NCBI GenBank assembly: GCA_023270015.1
Contig: JAGDXZ010000050.1
Span: 1 to 32,916 of the forward strand
Length of the DNA stretch: 32,916 nucleotides
DNA from: Microcaldota archaeon
GTDB lineage: Archaea; Micrarchaeota; Micrarchaeia; Micrarchaeales; CABMGC01
Direction of reading: 5' to 3'
Of the stretch, positions 25,340 to 32,916 are shown in pieces; position 1 is the first letter of the stretch; every line of letters starts with the position of its first letter. Position numbers and translations under genes: made by a program. Below the pieces are notes generated by a model. It had not been told where the DNA came from and ran no database searches. It saw only the letters and a list, made by a program, of their open reading frames with translations.

Positions 25340-25813
25340 ATGCTTAACGAGGCCTCACTCATAGAAAACGAGCTAACGCTAAGGAAGCTGAGGATAGACA
25401 GCACAACCACCGAGACAAGAAGGGCCATTGCAAGGTGGCTCGCGCTTGCATTGGGGCTTGTCAATCCCGGCGAGTCTAGGCAGAGCGCCGTGGAGGTGCT
25501 AGACAGCCTTCTCTATTTCCAGTTCGTAAAGCAGCAAGACCCTGATGTTGAAATGATAAAACAATACATAGCAACAAATTGGGAACCTATAAATGAGAAG
25601 ACGCTGCGATACCACCTTCTTCGAATGAAAAGAATGGGTCTTATTGATAATTCGCAAGGCAAGTTTTACTTTAAGCCTCCTGCAAGCGGAGACAGGTTTA
25701 ATGCCAACGTAGTTTTTTCCAGCATATTCGAACAGAATTTAAAGGAAATCGTTGAAAGAATAGGGAAGGTCATAGAGGAGTTTAGAAACAAGAGCAAGAT
25801 CATGGGTGAGTAG
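25340..25813 (+). CDS. Winged-helix regulator paired with a membrane protein
   Basis: A 157-residue protein. A helical N-terminal region (1-75) is followed by a winged helix at about 82-115: KTLRYHLLRMKRMGLIDNSQ is the recognition helix and turn, GKFYFKPP the wing. A charged coiled coil (about 125-157) leads to the TAG stop. The next gene starts immediately after that TAG in the same frame, and its first residues form a membrane helix. The pair therefore has the architecture of a membrane-tethered one-component regulator (DNA-binding domain, coiled coil, membrane helix, outside domain) cut by one stop codon. I chose ATG 25340 for its TATA spacing over TTG 25322. Confidence 0.8.
   Translation: MLNEASLIENELTLRKLRIDSTTTETRRAIARWLALALGLVNPGESRQSAVEVLDSLLYFQFVKQQDPDVEMIKQYIATNWEPINEKTLRYHLLRMKRMGLIDNSQGKFYFKPPASGDRFNANVVFSSIFEQNLKEIVERIGKVIEEFRNKSKIMGE
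25805..25809 (+). promoter_or_regulatory. Shine-Dalgarno before an ACG codon
   Basis: GGTGA lies within the last codons of the winged-helix gene, exactly four bases before ACG 25814. The four bases contain the TAG stop. dnaK and the 10883 gene have the same GGTGA and four-base spacer before ATG. Confidence 0.7.
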
Positions 25814-27427
25814 ACGAAGCGTGAGGTTTACTTCTGGATACTGCTTGTAGTGGCAATATTGGGCGCTGCCCTTTATCTGAGGCTTTTCTATCAGCCGGCA
25901 GTGAGTATAGTCCTTACCTCACCTACAAACATTAGCCTCTATCCGTATCAGCTAGCAGAGATTCCGATAAAGGTTTTAAACAACGGCGGAACACCGATAA
26001 GGAATATGAGTATTGGGGTATATGTCAATTCTACCCTCAACACATTATACAAAGTTACTCTTCCTCCAGGGAAGTTTGTGTTTCTCAATTTTACCTATGT
26101 ACCGTCTTTCAACTCTACTTTCGAAATAACAGCAGTTGCAGACCCTGGAAGGCTTTATGACATAATCGACAGGCCTCTTGCAAGGTCTACAACTTATCTT
26201 CACGTTGCTAAGGCCGAAGAGCCAAGCGCGTATGCGATGCTTCCTGCAGGCAACATAGTAGCAGAGAAGATCGAGCATTTAAATGCCGGCGGCTATGCGC
26301 TAGCAAGTTATCTTAATGCAACATACGGCCTTACAAGGATAAAGCTTACTAATGTGTCTTATTTCAACAATTTTCTAGACTCTATTTTGCAGTATGTGCT
26401 CACAAATGTTAGGCAGCTTGCTGCTGCCGATGCAACCTATGCTAATGGTACTTCCGCTTCCGCGGTTTGGATTATGGGTTTCTTATCCCCAAATCTCACA
26501 AACACAGCAGCGCTCATAAACGGGCTCAAGGCTGAGAATATAAGCGTAGCCGGAAAGCAAGTTACTGTAGTTTACTTTCCAAACGACACGACCCTCTGTA
26601 GTTACTATTCGCAAGGTTGGCTTAAGATGCTGTTGGCAAGGCCAGGCAATTGCACAAGCATGTTGTCTGCAAAGCGCGCGAGCTCTGTTCTGCTATCAAG
26701 CTTCTATTCCAACACTGCAATAGCTAATGCAATTAACCTTGGCAATTATTCACTAGTAACTCCAGAAGGCGAAAAGGCAGGGGCTTTTGCGCTTCTAGAT
26801 AATGCGTCTTTTCTCTACTCAACCATATCTTCAAATTCCTTGGCTTATGAAGAGCCCGTTTGTTACGGCCTTATAACAAACACCTCAAATGTTAGCTACT
26901 GCTCGCAATACCTATTTCCAAAGAACAACACCTTTGTAGGAACAAACGCTCTTATGAGGACTACTGCATACATAGGCAATTACAACCTTTCAGTATTTTC
27001 TCTACTTAGCTCCTCTTACCTGCTACAGCAAGTGCCGATAAACATAGGTATAATAAGGGGCTTTGAAATAGAAGGAAAGCCTTTGATGTTTAGCTCAGGT
27101 ATAACAAACATGTGCTCATTCAACAATACCTTCTCATGCTCGAACGTAAGCTTCCTCAACGGGAACCTTTATTTCAGCCTTAAGAATCTAAACTCTACCT
27201 TGCATATTCTTAACGCATCCTGCTATTTGCTTCCGCCTTACAAACCCAAGCCTGTAAATGTGACATTGGCAAAAGGCCAGGTTGTGAACATGAGCATTCC
27301 TTGCTACGACCTTGGCAAAAGCATTACCGGCCTTGCGCTCAATCTCAGGCTTTTTGTAGGCATAGGCTATTCAATAAATTCAACAAACCACGAGATAATA
27401 GGGAGAGCTTACATTCCGATAGGCTGA
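25814..27427 (+). CDS. Large membrane-anchored surface protein, apparent ACG start
   Basis: From ACG 25814 the protein has 537 residues. It begins with a basic patch and one membrane helix (VYFWILLVVAILGAALYLRL). A CARDB/Ig-like segment follows (ISLYPYQLAEIPIKVLNNGG), then a long outside domain with very many N-x-S/T glycosylation sites and several cysteines. No enzyme motif is seen. The only later start, GTG 25850, would cut the membrane helix in half and has no Shine-Dalgarno; ACG has an ideal one. It directly follows the regulator gene in the same frame and may be its sensor partner. Many genes of this shape are surface or sensory proteins. Confidence 0.75.
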   Translation, partial: TKREVYFWILLVVAILGAALYLRLFYQPAVSIVLTSPTNISLYPYQLAEIPIKVLNNGGTPIRNMSIGVYVNSTLNTLYKVTLPPGKFVFLNFTYVPSFNSTFEITAVADPGRLYDIIDRPLARSTTYLHVAKAEEPSAYAMLPAGNIVAEKIEHLNAGGYALASYLNATYGLTRIKLTNVSYFNNFLDSILQYVLTNVRQLAAADATYANGTSASAVWIMGFLSPNLTNTAALINGLKAENISVAGKQVTVVYFPNDTTLCSYYSQGWLKMLLARPGNCTSMLSAKRASSVLLSSFYSNTAIANAINLGNYSLVTPEGEKAGAFALLDNASFLYSTISSNSLAYEEPVCYGLITNTSNVSYCSQYLFPKNNTFVGTNALMRTTAYIGNYNLSVFSLLSSSYLLQQVPINIGIIRGFEIEGKPLMFSSGITNMCSFNNTFSCSNVSFLNGNLYFSLKNLNSTLHILNASCYLLPPYKPKPVNVTLAKGQVVNMSIPCYDLGKSITGLALNLRLFVGIGYSINSTNHEIIGRAYIPIG

Positions 27428-27457
27428 CATGCCCGCAGAGGCCGTTTGAGGGGAAGC

Positions 27458-30217
27458 ATGGACTTATACGCTTCGTTTTTAGCAAAATACGGCACCTTTA
27501 CTTCTATTCAGCGCCTTGCAATGCCGATCATCGAAAGCAAGGAAAACTGCCTAATCATAGCCCCTACAGGCAGCGGCAAGACAGAAGCGGCAATGCTGCC
27601 TTTGTTTTCCAGGCTTGGAAGGGAAGAGGAGAAGAGGGGAAAAGGAATACGGGTAATCTACATTACTCCTCTGCGTGCGCTCAATAGGGACTTGCTTAAG
27701 AGGCTCAAGTGGCTTGCGTCAGAAGCAGGGATAAGCATAGCGGTAAGGCATGGCGACACACCGCAGTCAGAAAGGCAGCAGCAAGCGGCAAATCCGCCTG
27801 CAGTTCTTATCACCACTCCAGAAAGCCTACAAAATCTTTTCCTTTCAGAGAGGCTCAGGAAAGCACTTGCGAATGTAGAGGCTGTTGTGGTTGACGAAGT
27901 GCATGAACTTTTTCCAAACAAAAGAGGCGCACAGCTTGCTATTGCTTTGGAGAGGCTTGCTGTTTATGCAGGCAACTTCCAGAGAATAGGGATAAGCGCA
28001 ACCATAGGGAATGTGGAAGAGGCAAAGGCATGGCTTTTTGGCAAAAGACCTTGCAAAATAGCAAAATCAGAAGAGGTAAAAGAGCTGCAAGTAGACATAG
28101 AAATGCCGCTTAAGCCTAAAGAGGCCTACGCCTCTTTTAGAAAGCAGTTCGGCCTTAATGATTCTGCGTTGGCAAGGATAGAGCGTATTGCCGAGCTCAT
28201 AAGAAATTCAAACTCTCTCCTTCTTTTTGCAAACACAAGACAGGTCGTAGAATCTTTGGGAAACAAGCTTATCGCTTTCGACAAACAATATGGCTTTGGA
28301 GGCATAGGAGTACACCACAGCTCGCTAGACAAAAGCGAAAGGATTGCTGTAGAGGAGGCGTTCAAGAACGGTAAAATAAAGAGCATAATAGCAACAAGCT
28401 CATTAGAACTAGGCATTGATATCGGAACTGTGGACATGGTTGTGCAATATGGTTCTCCAAAACAAGCTACAAGACTTGTGCAGAGAATTGGCAGGGGCAG
28501 GCACAGGGAACAAATCGCATCGCGAGGTAGTATAATAGTCTCCACAGCCCTAGAGGCTCTAGAATCTCTCGCAATATTGGAGCAGGCAAAGAAGGGCGAG
28601 CTTGAACAATACCATGTACAAGCCAAAGCGGCAGACGTGGTGATAAACCAGCTGTGTGGCATGGTGCTGGAAAGGAAGGAAGTAAGCAAAGACGAAGCCT
28701 ATTCTATAATAACGTCAGCATTCCCTTTTGCACAAATGACAAGAGATGAGTTCTATAAAATAGTGCAATTTGCGTTAGAACAGAGGCTCATTAAAGAAGT
28801 GGGCGGTAAACTAGGCCAGGGTTCCAGGACTAGAAGCTACTTCTATGCAAACATAAGCACAATACCCGAAAATGCCAAATACACAGTGATAGAATCCGTA
28901 ACCAACAAGGTCATTGGTTTTCTTGATGAAGAGTTTGTTGCAAACTACCTAGACGAGGGCGTTGTTTTCATAACCAAGGGCATGCCTTGGAGGGTAATAA
29001 GCATAGATGGCTATTTGATAAAAGTTGAGCAAAGCAGCCAAGTAGAGGCAGCAATACCTGATTGGGAGGGCGAAGATTTGCCAGTTACTAGAAAAACTGC
29101 AGAGGCCGTTTTTGAAATGCTTGATTCAGGAAAAATTCAGGCAGATTGGCTCGACATAAATTCTCTCAGCGCGATCAAGAAACTTAGGAATGAGCAATCA
29201 AGATATTTGCTGCCTTCTTTAAGAAAGGTTGTTGTTGAAAACACTGACGAGGCCTCTGTAGCGTTGATTCCTGCGGGTAAGCAGGCCAATGAGCTCATAG
29301 CGAGGCTTATCTCCTTTGCCATATCTGCGGCAGGATACGAGGTATCGGCAGCTGCTACGCCCTATGCAGTAATAGTAAGGTTTGGCAATTCGATAAAAAG
29401 GCCAGACCTTATCCGGCTTTTGACAAGTGGCAGCCTTCTAAACCTCCTAGACGGCGACGCGTATCTTATCAACTCAGATGTTTTCAGGTATAGACTAGTG
29501 CAAGTGGCTAAGCTTTCAGGAGTTGTCGAGAAAAATGCAGTGCTAACAAGGCGCGACACTACAAGGCTTGTAAACTTCTATAAAGGGACTCCCCTTTTTG
29601 AAGAGGCTAAAAGAGATACTCTTGCCAATTACTTTGATTTGAATGCTGCAAAGGAGATTCTGGAGAAAATAAAGAAAAAAGAGATTGAAGTCAGCGTCGT
29701 AGAGGGCTTATCTCCTTTCTCCAAGGAAGTAATAAGCAGTGCGTTTGCATATGCTGAGCTTTTGATAGAACCGCGCAGCGAGAGTGAAATAGAGGAGCTT
29801 AGGAAAGAAATAGTGGGAAAGCAGGTAGAGCTCCTTTGCACCTATTGCGGCTTTGCCTTCTTCCATGAGATAAAGGAGAAGGATGAAGAGATCAAGTGCC
29901 CCAAGTGCAGAAGTCCGATGCTCTGCTTTTACTCCGATTCCAGAGCAGGGATAATGGAAAAGAAGAAAAGGGGCAAGGAGCTTAGCGAAAAAGAAGAAGA
30001 GGAGTACGCAAGTATGGTAAAAGAGGCAGGGCTTGTAAGCTCCTACTCAAACAGGGCGCTCATAGCCCTTTCCACTTATGGCATAGGCTTTTCTACAGCC
30101 TCAAGAATCCTCAGGCTATCAAGGAAAACATACAGTGAGCTGTTTGTGGACTTGCTGATTGCACAGAAGAATTTCATACGCACAAAGAAATATTGGCAAG
30201 AAAGGTCAAAGCTTTAG
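27458..30217 (+). CDS. lhr: Lhr-type superfamily 2 helicase
   Basis: A 919-residue helicase of the Lhr family, linked in archaea to DNA repair and recombination. Walker A APTGSGKT is at 35-42, DEVH at 146-149 and SAT at 180-182. The second RecA domain has GVHHSS, SSLELGIDIG and the arginine-finger motif QRIGRGRHR. A winged helix and an Lhr-like beta domain follow. Near the C-terminus is a zinc ribbon, C794/C797 and C814/C817, then a helix-turn-helix-like tail. ATG 27458 is preferred over TTG 27446. Its start context, GGGGAAGCATGGA, is identical to that of mcm. The last 12 bases overlap eL14. Confidence 0.9.
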   Translation: MDLYASFLAKYGTFTSIQRLAMPIIESKENCLIIAPTGSGKTEAAMLPLFSRLGREEEKRGKGIRVIYITPLRALNRDLLKRLKWLASEAGISIAVRHGDTPQSERQQQAANPPAVLITTPESLQNLFLSERLRKALANVEAVVVDEVHELFPNKRGAQLAIALERLAVYAGNFQRIGISATIGNVEEAKAWLFGKRPCKIAKSEEVKELQVDIEMPLKPKEAYASFRKQFGLNDSALARIERIAELIRNSNSLLLFANTRQVVESLGNKLIAFDKQYGFGGIGVHHSSLDKSERIAVEEAFKNGKIKSIIATSSLELGIDIGTVDMVVQYGSPKQATRLVQRIGRGRHREQIASRGSIIVSTALEALESLAILEQAKKGELEQYHVQAKAADVVINQLCGMVLERKEVSKDEAYSIITSAFPFAQMTRDEFYKIVQFALEQRLIKEVGGKLGQGSRTRSYFYANISTIPENAKYTVIESVTNKVIGFLDEEFVANYLDEGVVFITKGMPWRVISIDGYLIKVEQSSQVEAAIPDWEGEDLPVTRKTAEAVFEMLDSGKIQADWLDINSLSAIKKLRNEQSRYLLPSLRKVVVENTDEASVALIPAGKQANELIARLISFAISAAGYEVSAAATPYAVIVRFGNSIKRPDLIRLLTSGSLLNLLDGDAYLINSDVFRYRLVQVAKLSGVVEKNAVLTRRDTTRLVNFYKGTPLFEEAKRDTLANYFDLNAAKEILEKIKKKEIEVSVVEGLSPFSKEVISSAFAYAELLIEPRSESEIEELRKEIVGKQVELLCTYCGFAFFHEIKEKDEEIKCPKCRSPMLCFYSDSRAGIMEKKKRGKELSEKEEEEYASMVKEAGLVSSYSNRALIALSTYGIGFSTASRILRLSRKTYSELFVDLLIAQKNFIRTKKYWQERSKL

Positions 30218-30445
30218 CTTCTCAGCGGGTATTTCGAGCACTTTAGCAATCTCGTTCTTGTCTGCCGCGTTGACCTTCTCCGCCAGTACCTCAAGATGGT
30301 TTATGTTGCACTTCCTTGGCTTTGGCCTAAGCTCTGTTACTATGCTCACAAAATTATCATCTATTACCTTTACAATCACTGCCTTCCTGCCTGCATCTCT
30401 TCCATACTTCTTTATACATACCCTTCCTTCTTCGATTAGTCTCAT
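30206..30445 (-). CDS. rpl14e: Large-subunit ribosomal protein eL14
   Basis: A 79-residue KOW/SH3-type ribosomal protein. The opening IEEGRVCIKKYGRDAGRKAVIVKVID and NINHLEVLAEKV match archaeal eL14. The ATG overlaps the cytidylate kinase stop as ATGA. The order eL34-cmk-eL14 is a conserved archaeal cluster, usually followed by the pseudouridine synthase cbf5, which is missing here; the convergent helicase gene takes its place. Confidence 0.93.
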   Translation of the reverse strand: MRLIEEGRVCIKKYGRDAGRKAVIVKVIDDNFVSIVTELRPKPRKCNINHLEVLAEKVNAADKNEIAKVLEIPAEKLKL

Positions 30446-31002
30446 TTTCTCACCTTCCTAATTTTTTCTAGCACAGTCTCTGCAACCTTGTCAGCAGAAA
30501 GCTGGTTAACATCAAGCACAATGTGGAAAGGAGAAAAATCAGAGCCTAGGTGTATGCCGTAAAGCTTTTCATAAAGATCCTTGTTCTCAATGTCTCTTTG
30601 CTTTATTATCTCCTTAGCTTCTTCCAAGCTTATGCCATCTCTCTGCGAAAGCCTCTTAGCCCTTTCCTCCGGGCTCGCCTCGAGCCATATCTTGATGCCA
30701 AAGTCGGTAAGCCAAGGTAGCGTGTAGCTTGTTATCACAACATCCCCTTTTGATGCAAGTTCTATGAGCCGTTTGTCAACCTCCATGTCGTATTCGGGAT
30801 TAGACGCCCTTTCGTGCAGGAACTTCATGCCGTCAGGCGTGTCCCACCAGTTCGCAGTAGCTGGCTTGTAGCCGTGTTCTTTTGCTAGCTCGATGAGTAT
30901 TTGCGAGCCACTAGCAGTTTTCAAGCCAAGCTCTTTTGCTAGCTTCTCAGCAAGCGTTGTTTTGCCGCTAGCTGGCAGACCAGAGATAAGTACGCACTCC
31001 AT
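30442..31002 (-). CDS. cmk: Cytidylate kinase
   Basis: A 186-residue P-loop kinase that phosphorylates CMP and dCMP. The P-loop is GLPASGKTT at 8-16. TASGSQ follows at the nucleotide-binding position and the LSQRDGISLEEA helix forms the lid region, as in the archaeal Cmk family. It lies between eL34 and eL14, its typical place in archaea, with a nine-base gap upstream and a four-base overlap downstream. Confidence 0.93.
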   Translation of the reverse strand: MECVLISGLPASGKTTLAEKLAKELGLKTASGSQILIELAKEHGYKPATANWWDTPDGMKFLHERASNPEYDMEVDKRLIELASKGDVVITSYTLPWLTDFGIKIWLEASPEERAKRLSQRDGISLEEAKEIIKQRDIENKDLYEKLYGIHLGSDFSPFHIVLDVNQLSADKVAETVLEKIRKVRK

Positions 31003-31010
31003 TCAAAAAC

Positions 31011-31337
31011 CTAGTGCGCCATCATTTGCAGCACATAGTTCCTTTCCTTTAGCCCTATGTCATTTAGCTTCATCTCGCCATGCTCTATCCTGCTCGCTAG
31101 CGTAACTACCCTCGCTGTGCACCTGCTGCAGAGCACTCCGCCAAATAACCTCTCTACGCTTTTCCTACTTTTCCCTCTCAGCTTGCTTGTTACGCTTATT
31201 CCGTTTATTTCAGCGCCGCAGATTGCGCATCTTGGCAATGCATGTGCTTTCCTCTCGTAGTGTATTACGTGCCTTCCTTTTGGCGTTACCCTGTCGAGCC
31301 TCCTTACGCTCCTTGATCTATTTTTAGGTTGTGGCAA
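31011..31337 (-). CDS. rpl34e: Large-subunit ribosomal protein eL34
   Basis: A 108-residue zinc-binding ribosomal protein. RSRSVRRLDRVTPKGRHVIH is the eL34 signature, followed by the cysteine pairs C37/C40 and C70/C73 (CAIC and CSRC). The start is TTG at 31337, supported by GAGGTG six to seven bases upstream and by alignment with the family N-terminus (MPxPxxRSRS). It is the first gene of the eL34-cmk-eL14 operon. Confidence 0.95.
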   Translation of the reverse strand: MPQPKNRSRSVRRLDRVTPKGRHVIHYERKAHALPRCAICGAEINGISVTSKLRGKSRKSVERLFGGVLCSRCTARVVTLASRIEHGEMKLNDIGLKERNYVLQMMAH

Positions 31338-31375
31338 TTCAAAGCACCTCTAGAATGGTTAAGGTTAAGCAAAAG

Positions 31376-31385
31376 CTTATATATT
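31376..31385 (-). promoter_or_regulatory. TATA box of the eL34 operon
   Basis: AATATATAAG on the minus strand, about 48 bases before TTG 31337, leaving a leader of about 20 bases that carries the GAGGTG site. Confidence 0.6.
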
Positions 31386-31448
31386 AATTTAAGCATAAAA
31401 TTAAAATGCTTAGCATATTGCTAGGCGATTTCTGAGTTAGGTGGTTTT

Positions 31449-32105
31449 TTGGCAATTATTGGAGACAAGGATGCAGCATACTTGCGCGATCTGTTCAGCA
31501 AGAAGATGAAGGGGGAGGTAAACCTGATACTTTTTACCAGCGATTCAGGCGAATGCCAGTTGTGCGATAAGACACTAGAGCTCATGAAAGAGGTAGCCTC
31601 GCTCAGCGACAAGATAAAGCTCACTGTTTACGATATCAAAAAGAATGAGAGGGAGGCAAAGTTTTTAGAGGTTGACAAGGTGCCTGCGCTGATAATCGGG
31701 GGCAAGAAAATATATCCTGCCTATTACTTCGGCATGCCTTACGGCCACGAGTTTGCGGCACTTGTTAACGACATATTGGTTGCTTCAAACTCCGAAACTA
31801 CTTTGAAAAATTCAACAAAGGAAAAGATAAGGGGAATAAGCAAAAAACTCAACATAATGGTATTTGTTACCCCCACATGCCCATACTGCCCAATAGCGGT
31901 GCACATGGCGCACCAGTTTGCAATAGAGAACAGCAACATAAAGGCTCAGATGATAGAAGCGATGGAGTTTCCAGAGCTTGCTGACAAATACGGCGTCATG
32001 GCTGTTCCAAAAATTGTGATAAACGACGCTGTGGAGTTTGAAGGTGCGGTGCCTGAGGAAATGTTTTTGGAGTATATCGACGAAGCAGTAAAAAAGGCTC
32101 AGTAA
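31449..32105 (+). CDS. pdo: Protein disulfide oxidoreductase (double thioredoxin fold)
   Basis: A 218-residue protein with two thioredoxin-like halves, as in the PDO/glutaredoxin-like proteins of archaea and thermophiles that make or exchange disulfide bonds in the cell. The C-terminal active site is CPYC at 144-147. The N-terminal one is CQLC at 36-39. The cis-proline strands KVPALII and AVPKIVI are present in both halves. The start is TTG at 31449, with GGTGG at the standard four-base distance. Both active sites keep both cysteines, so both may be redox-active. Confidence 0.92.
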   Translation: MAIIGDKDAAYLRDLFSKKMKGEVNLILFTSDSGECQLCDKTLELMKEVASLSDKIKLTVYDIKKNEREAKFLEVDKVPALIIGGKKIYPAYYFGMPYGHEFAALVNDILVASNSETTLKNSTKEKIRGISKKLNIMVFVTPTCPYCPIAVHMAHQFAIENSNIKAQMIEAMEFPELADKYGVMAVPKIVINDAVEFEGAVPEEMFLEYIDEAVKKAQ

Positions 32106-32117
32106 CCTTGCTAATCG

Positions 32118-32786
32118 CTAATAGAAGCTGAGCTGTTTTAGGCGTGTGTCTTTGTTTCTAGAAAGGTTATCTGCCTTTCTTAGCGTAGACTCGATTTCTT
32201 CTTTTATTTCGCTGTTGAATTTTCCTTCTTGCGACACCATATAGTAGGATTTTCTTTTTAACTCTTTTAGATCTTTAGAATTAAGGTTGTAATAATTCAG
32301 AAATACACTGACGGAGTTGATAGGCTTTCCATCATAGAGGCGCACAACCTCGTGGTTCTGAATTATTTGAGCATTCCTGTCTGTTAATATTATTGCATAA
32401 GCTATCGCTTGCTTAAGGTCTTCGCTATGATCTCTCGATTTGTCCTCAATTACTGTTATTTCCACCCCGCCATTTTTGTGTTTTACCACTACAGCATCAG
32501 GCGTGCCTCTTAGCCCATATGTCGGGCTGCATATAAATGCCGAAAATATGATGTCTTTGCCAGAGCGTATGCTTTCAGTTATTCCTTGCGGAGAAATTTC
32601 TTTCGGAGATGTTTTCAAATTGCGCATGTTAGCCAATCTTTCATGATCTATAATGCCTAATATTGGGTGTATGTAGTTTGGTATGTGATTTCCTTCATTT
32701 GCGCCAATCTGTGCAAGACTGCCTGCCCCTACACAAACTTTTTTAAATCCGCAGTTTTCGCAGATTCCGTTGAATGGCTCCCCCGT
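32118..32786 (-). CDS. Cas4/RecB-like PD-(D/E)XK nuclease, apparent ACG start
   Basis: With the proposed ACG start the protein has 222 residues. The nuclease core has GTPDAVVV (the PD aspartate), ITVIEDKSR (the E-x-K) and QAIAYA (the Q-x3-Y of RecB/Cas4 nucleases). The only in-frame ordinary start, TTG 32636, would drop 50 residues with an open frame and a striking cysteine motif, C9, C12, C18 (CENCGFKKVC). That C-x2-C-x5-C resembles the iron-sulfur triplet at the C-terminus of Cas4, here at the other end. A further cysteine lies just before GTPD. No CRISPR or other cas gene is nearby, so the role is unknown; DNA repair is possible. Confidence 0.72.
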   Translation of the reverse strand, partial: TGEPFNGICENCGFKKVCVGAGSLAQIGANEGNHIPNYIHPILGIIDHERLANMRNLKTSPKEISPQGITESIRSGKDIIFSAFICSPTYGLRGTPDAVVVKHKNGGVEITVIEDKSRDHSEDLKQAIAYAIILTDRNAQIIQNHEVVRLYDGKPINSVSVFLNYYNLNSKDLKELKRKSYYMVSQEGKFNSEIKEEIESTLRKADNLSRNKDTRLKQLSFY

Positions 32787-32825
32787 AAAGCCACCATGAT
32801 ATATTGTCTGCGGGATTAATATTTC

Positions 32826-32835
32826 TTTTTATAAT
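32826..32835 (-). promoter_or_regulatory. TATA box of the nuclease gene
   Basis: ATTATAAAAA on the minus strand, 49 bases before the proposed ACG start. A second TATA-like block (TTTATAAAT) lies near 32884-32892. I see no gene in 32787-32916. Confidence 0.45.
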
Positions 32836-32916
32836 GTTGAGCTTGCTTAGAGGAGAGGCCACTAAAAGCAACAAATAGAAAAGATTTATAAATGATAAAA
32901 ATAATAAACTACTACG

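Noticed and set aside
25850-25852. GTG 25850 as the start of the membrane protein
   Set aside because: It would cut the membrane helix in half and lacks a Shine-Dalgarno, while ACG 25814 has an ideal one.
31406-31435. Nine-codon frame before the disulfide oxidoreductase gene
   Set aside because: It is too short to support as a gene and has no ribosome site. It may simply be leader sequence.
32729-32797. ATG 32797 as the nuclease start
   Set aside because: Its frame stops after 22 codons and does not join the nuclease frame without a frameshift.
1-32916. CRISPR array, insertion sequence or prophage
   Set aside because: I found no regularly spaced repeats, no transposase, integrase or structural phage genes, and no terminal inverted repeats. 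The Cas4-like nuclease stands alone.

Overview
The window looks archaeal. It carries MCM, a probable PCNA 3' end, two FtsZ paralogues, prefoldin beta, a Sec61-gamma type SecE, ribosomal proteins eS26, eL14 and eL34, an archaeal-type adenylate kinase, an EMC3/DUF106 protein, a presenilin-type protease and an Lhr-type helicase. Genes are tightly packed, with many TAATG/ATGA overlaps and convergent tail overlaps. TATA boxes lie about 27-39 bp before starts, and GGTGA Shine-Dalgarno (SD) motifs occur where there is a leader. A small-genome DPANN lineage such as Micrarchaeota is my best guess; this is inference from gene style, not a database match.

Layout. 1-5972: PCNA end, a large coiled-coil phosphoesterase on the minus strand, mcm and a presenilin-like protease. 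5974-9900: minus-strand heat-shock operon reading regulator-grpE-dnaK-dnaJ. 10066-15820: secreted protein, unknown protein, glutamate dehydrogenase, an RpiB-like/XRE pair, eS26 with a membrane protein, and adenylate kinase with the EMC3-like protein. 15929-21741: ftsZ1, Nudix hydrolase, secE, tRNA-Cys(GCA), leuS, ftsZ2. 21816-23840: DHH phosphoesterase, prefoldin beta, apt. 23791-25278: an unknown gene enclosed by a 53-bp direct repeat that copies the 3' end of apt. 25340-30217: winged-helix regulator, a large glycoprotein-like membrane protein, Lhr helicase. 30206-31337: eL34-cmk-eL14. 31449-32916: protein disulfide oxidoreductase and a Cas4/RecB-like nuclease.

The most unusual observation concerns translation starts. 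Three genes (leuS, the membrane protein at 25814 and the nuclease ending at 32118) have no in-frame ATG, GTG or TTG where the protein must begin. Each has an ACG at the expected place, and each ACG is preceded at exactly the same distance (four bases) by GGTGN or a one-mismatch version. The same spacing precedes ordinary starts such as dnaK (ATG), 10883 (ATG), 2733 (TTG) and 31449 (TTG). I propose that ACG is used as a start codon here.

Other points worth a second look are the apt-repeat insertion, a winged-helix/membrane-sensor pair separated by a single in-frame TAG, a palindrome beside that regulator's promoter, a nuclease with its cysteine cluster at the opposite end from Cas4, and an RpiB-like protein lacking the catalytic cysteine. 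There is no CRISPR array, transposase or integrase in the window, and no gene-free stretch longer than 300 bases.
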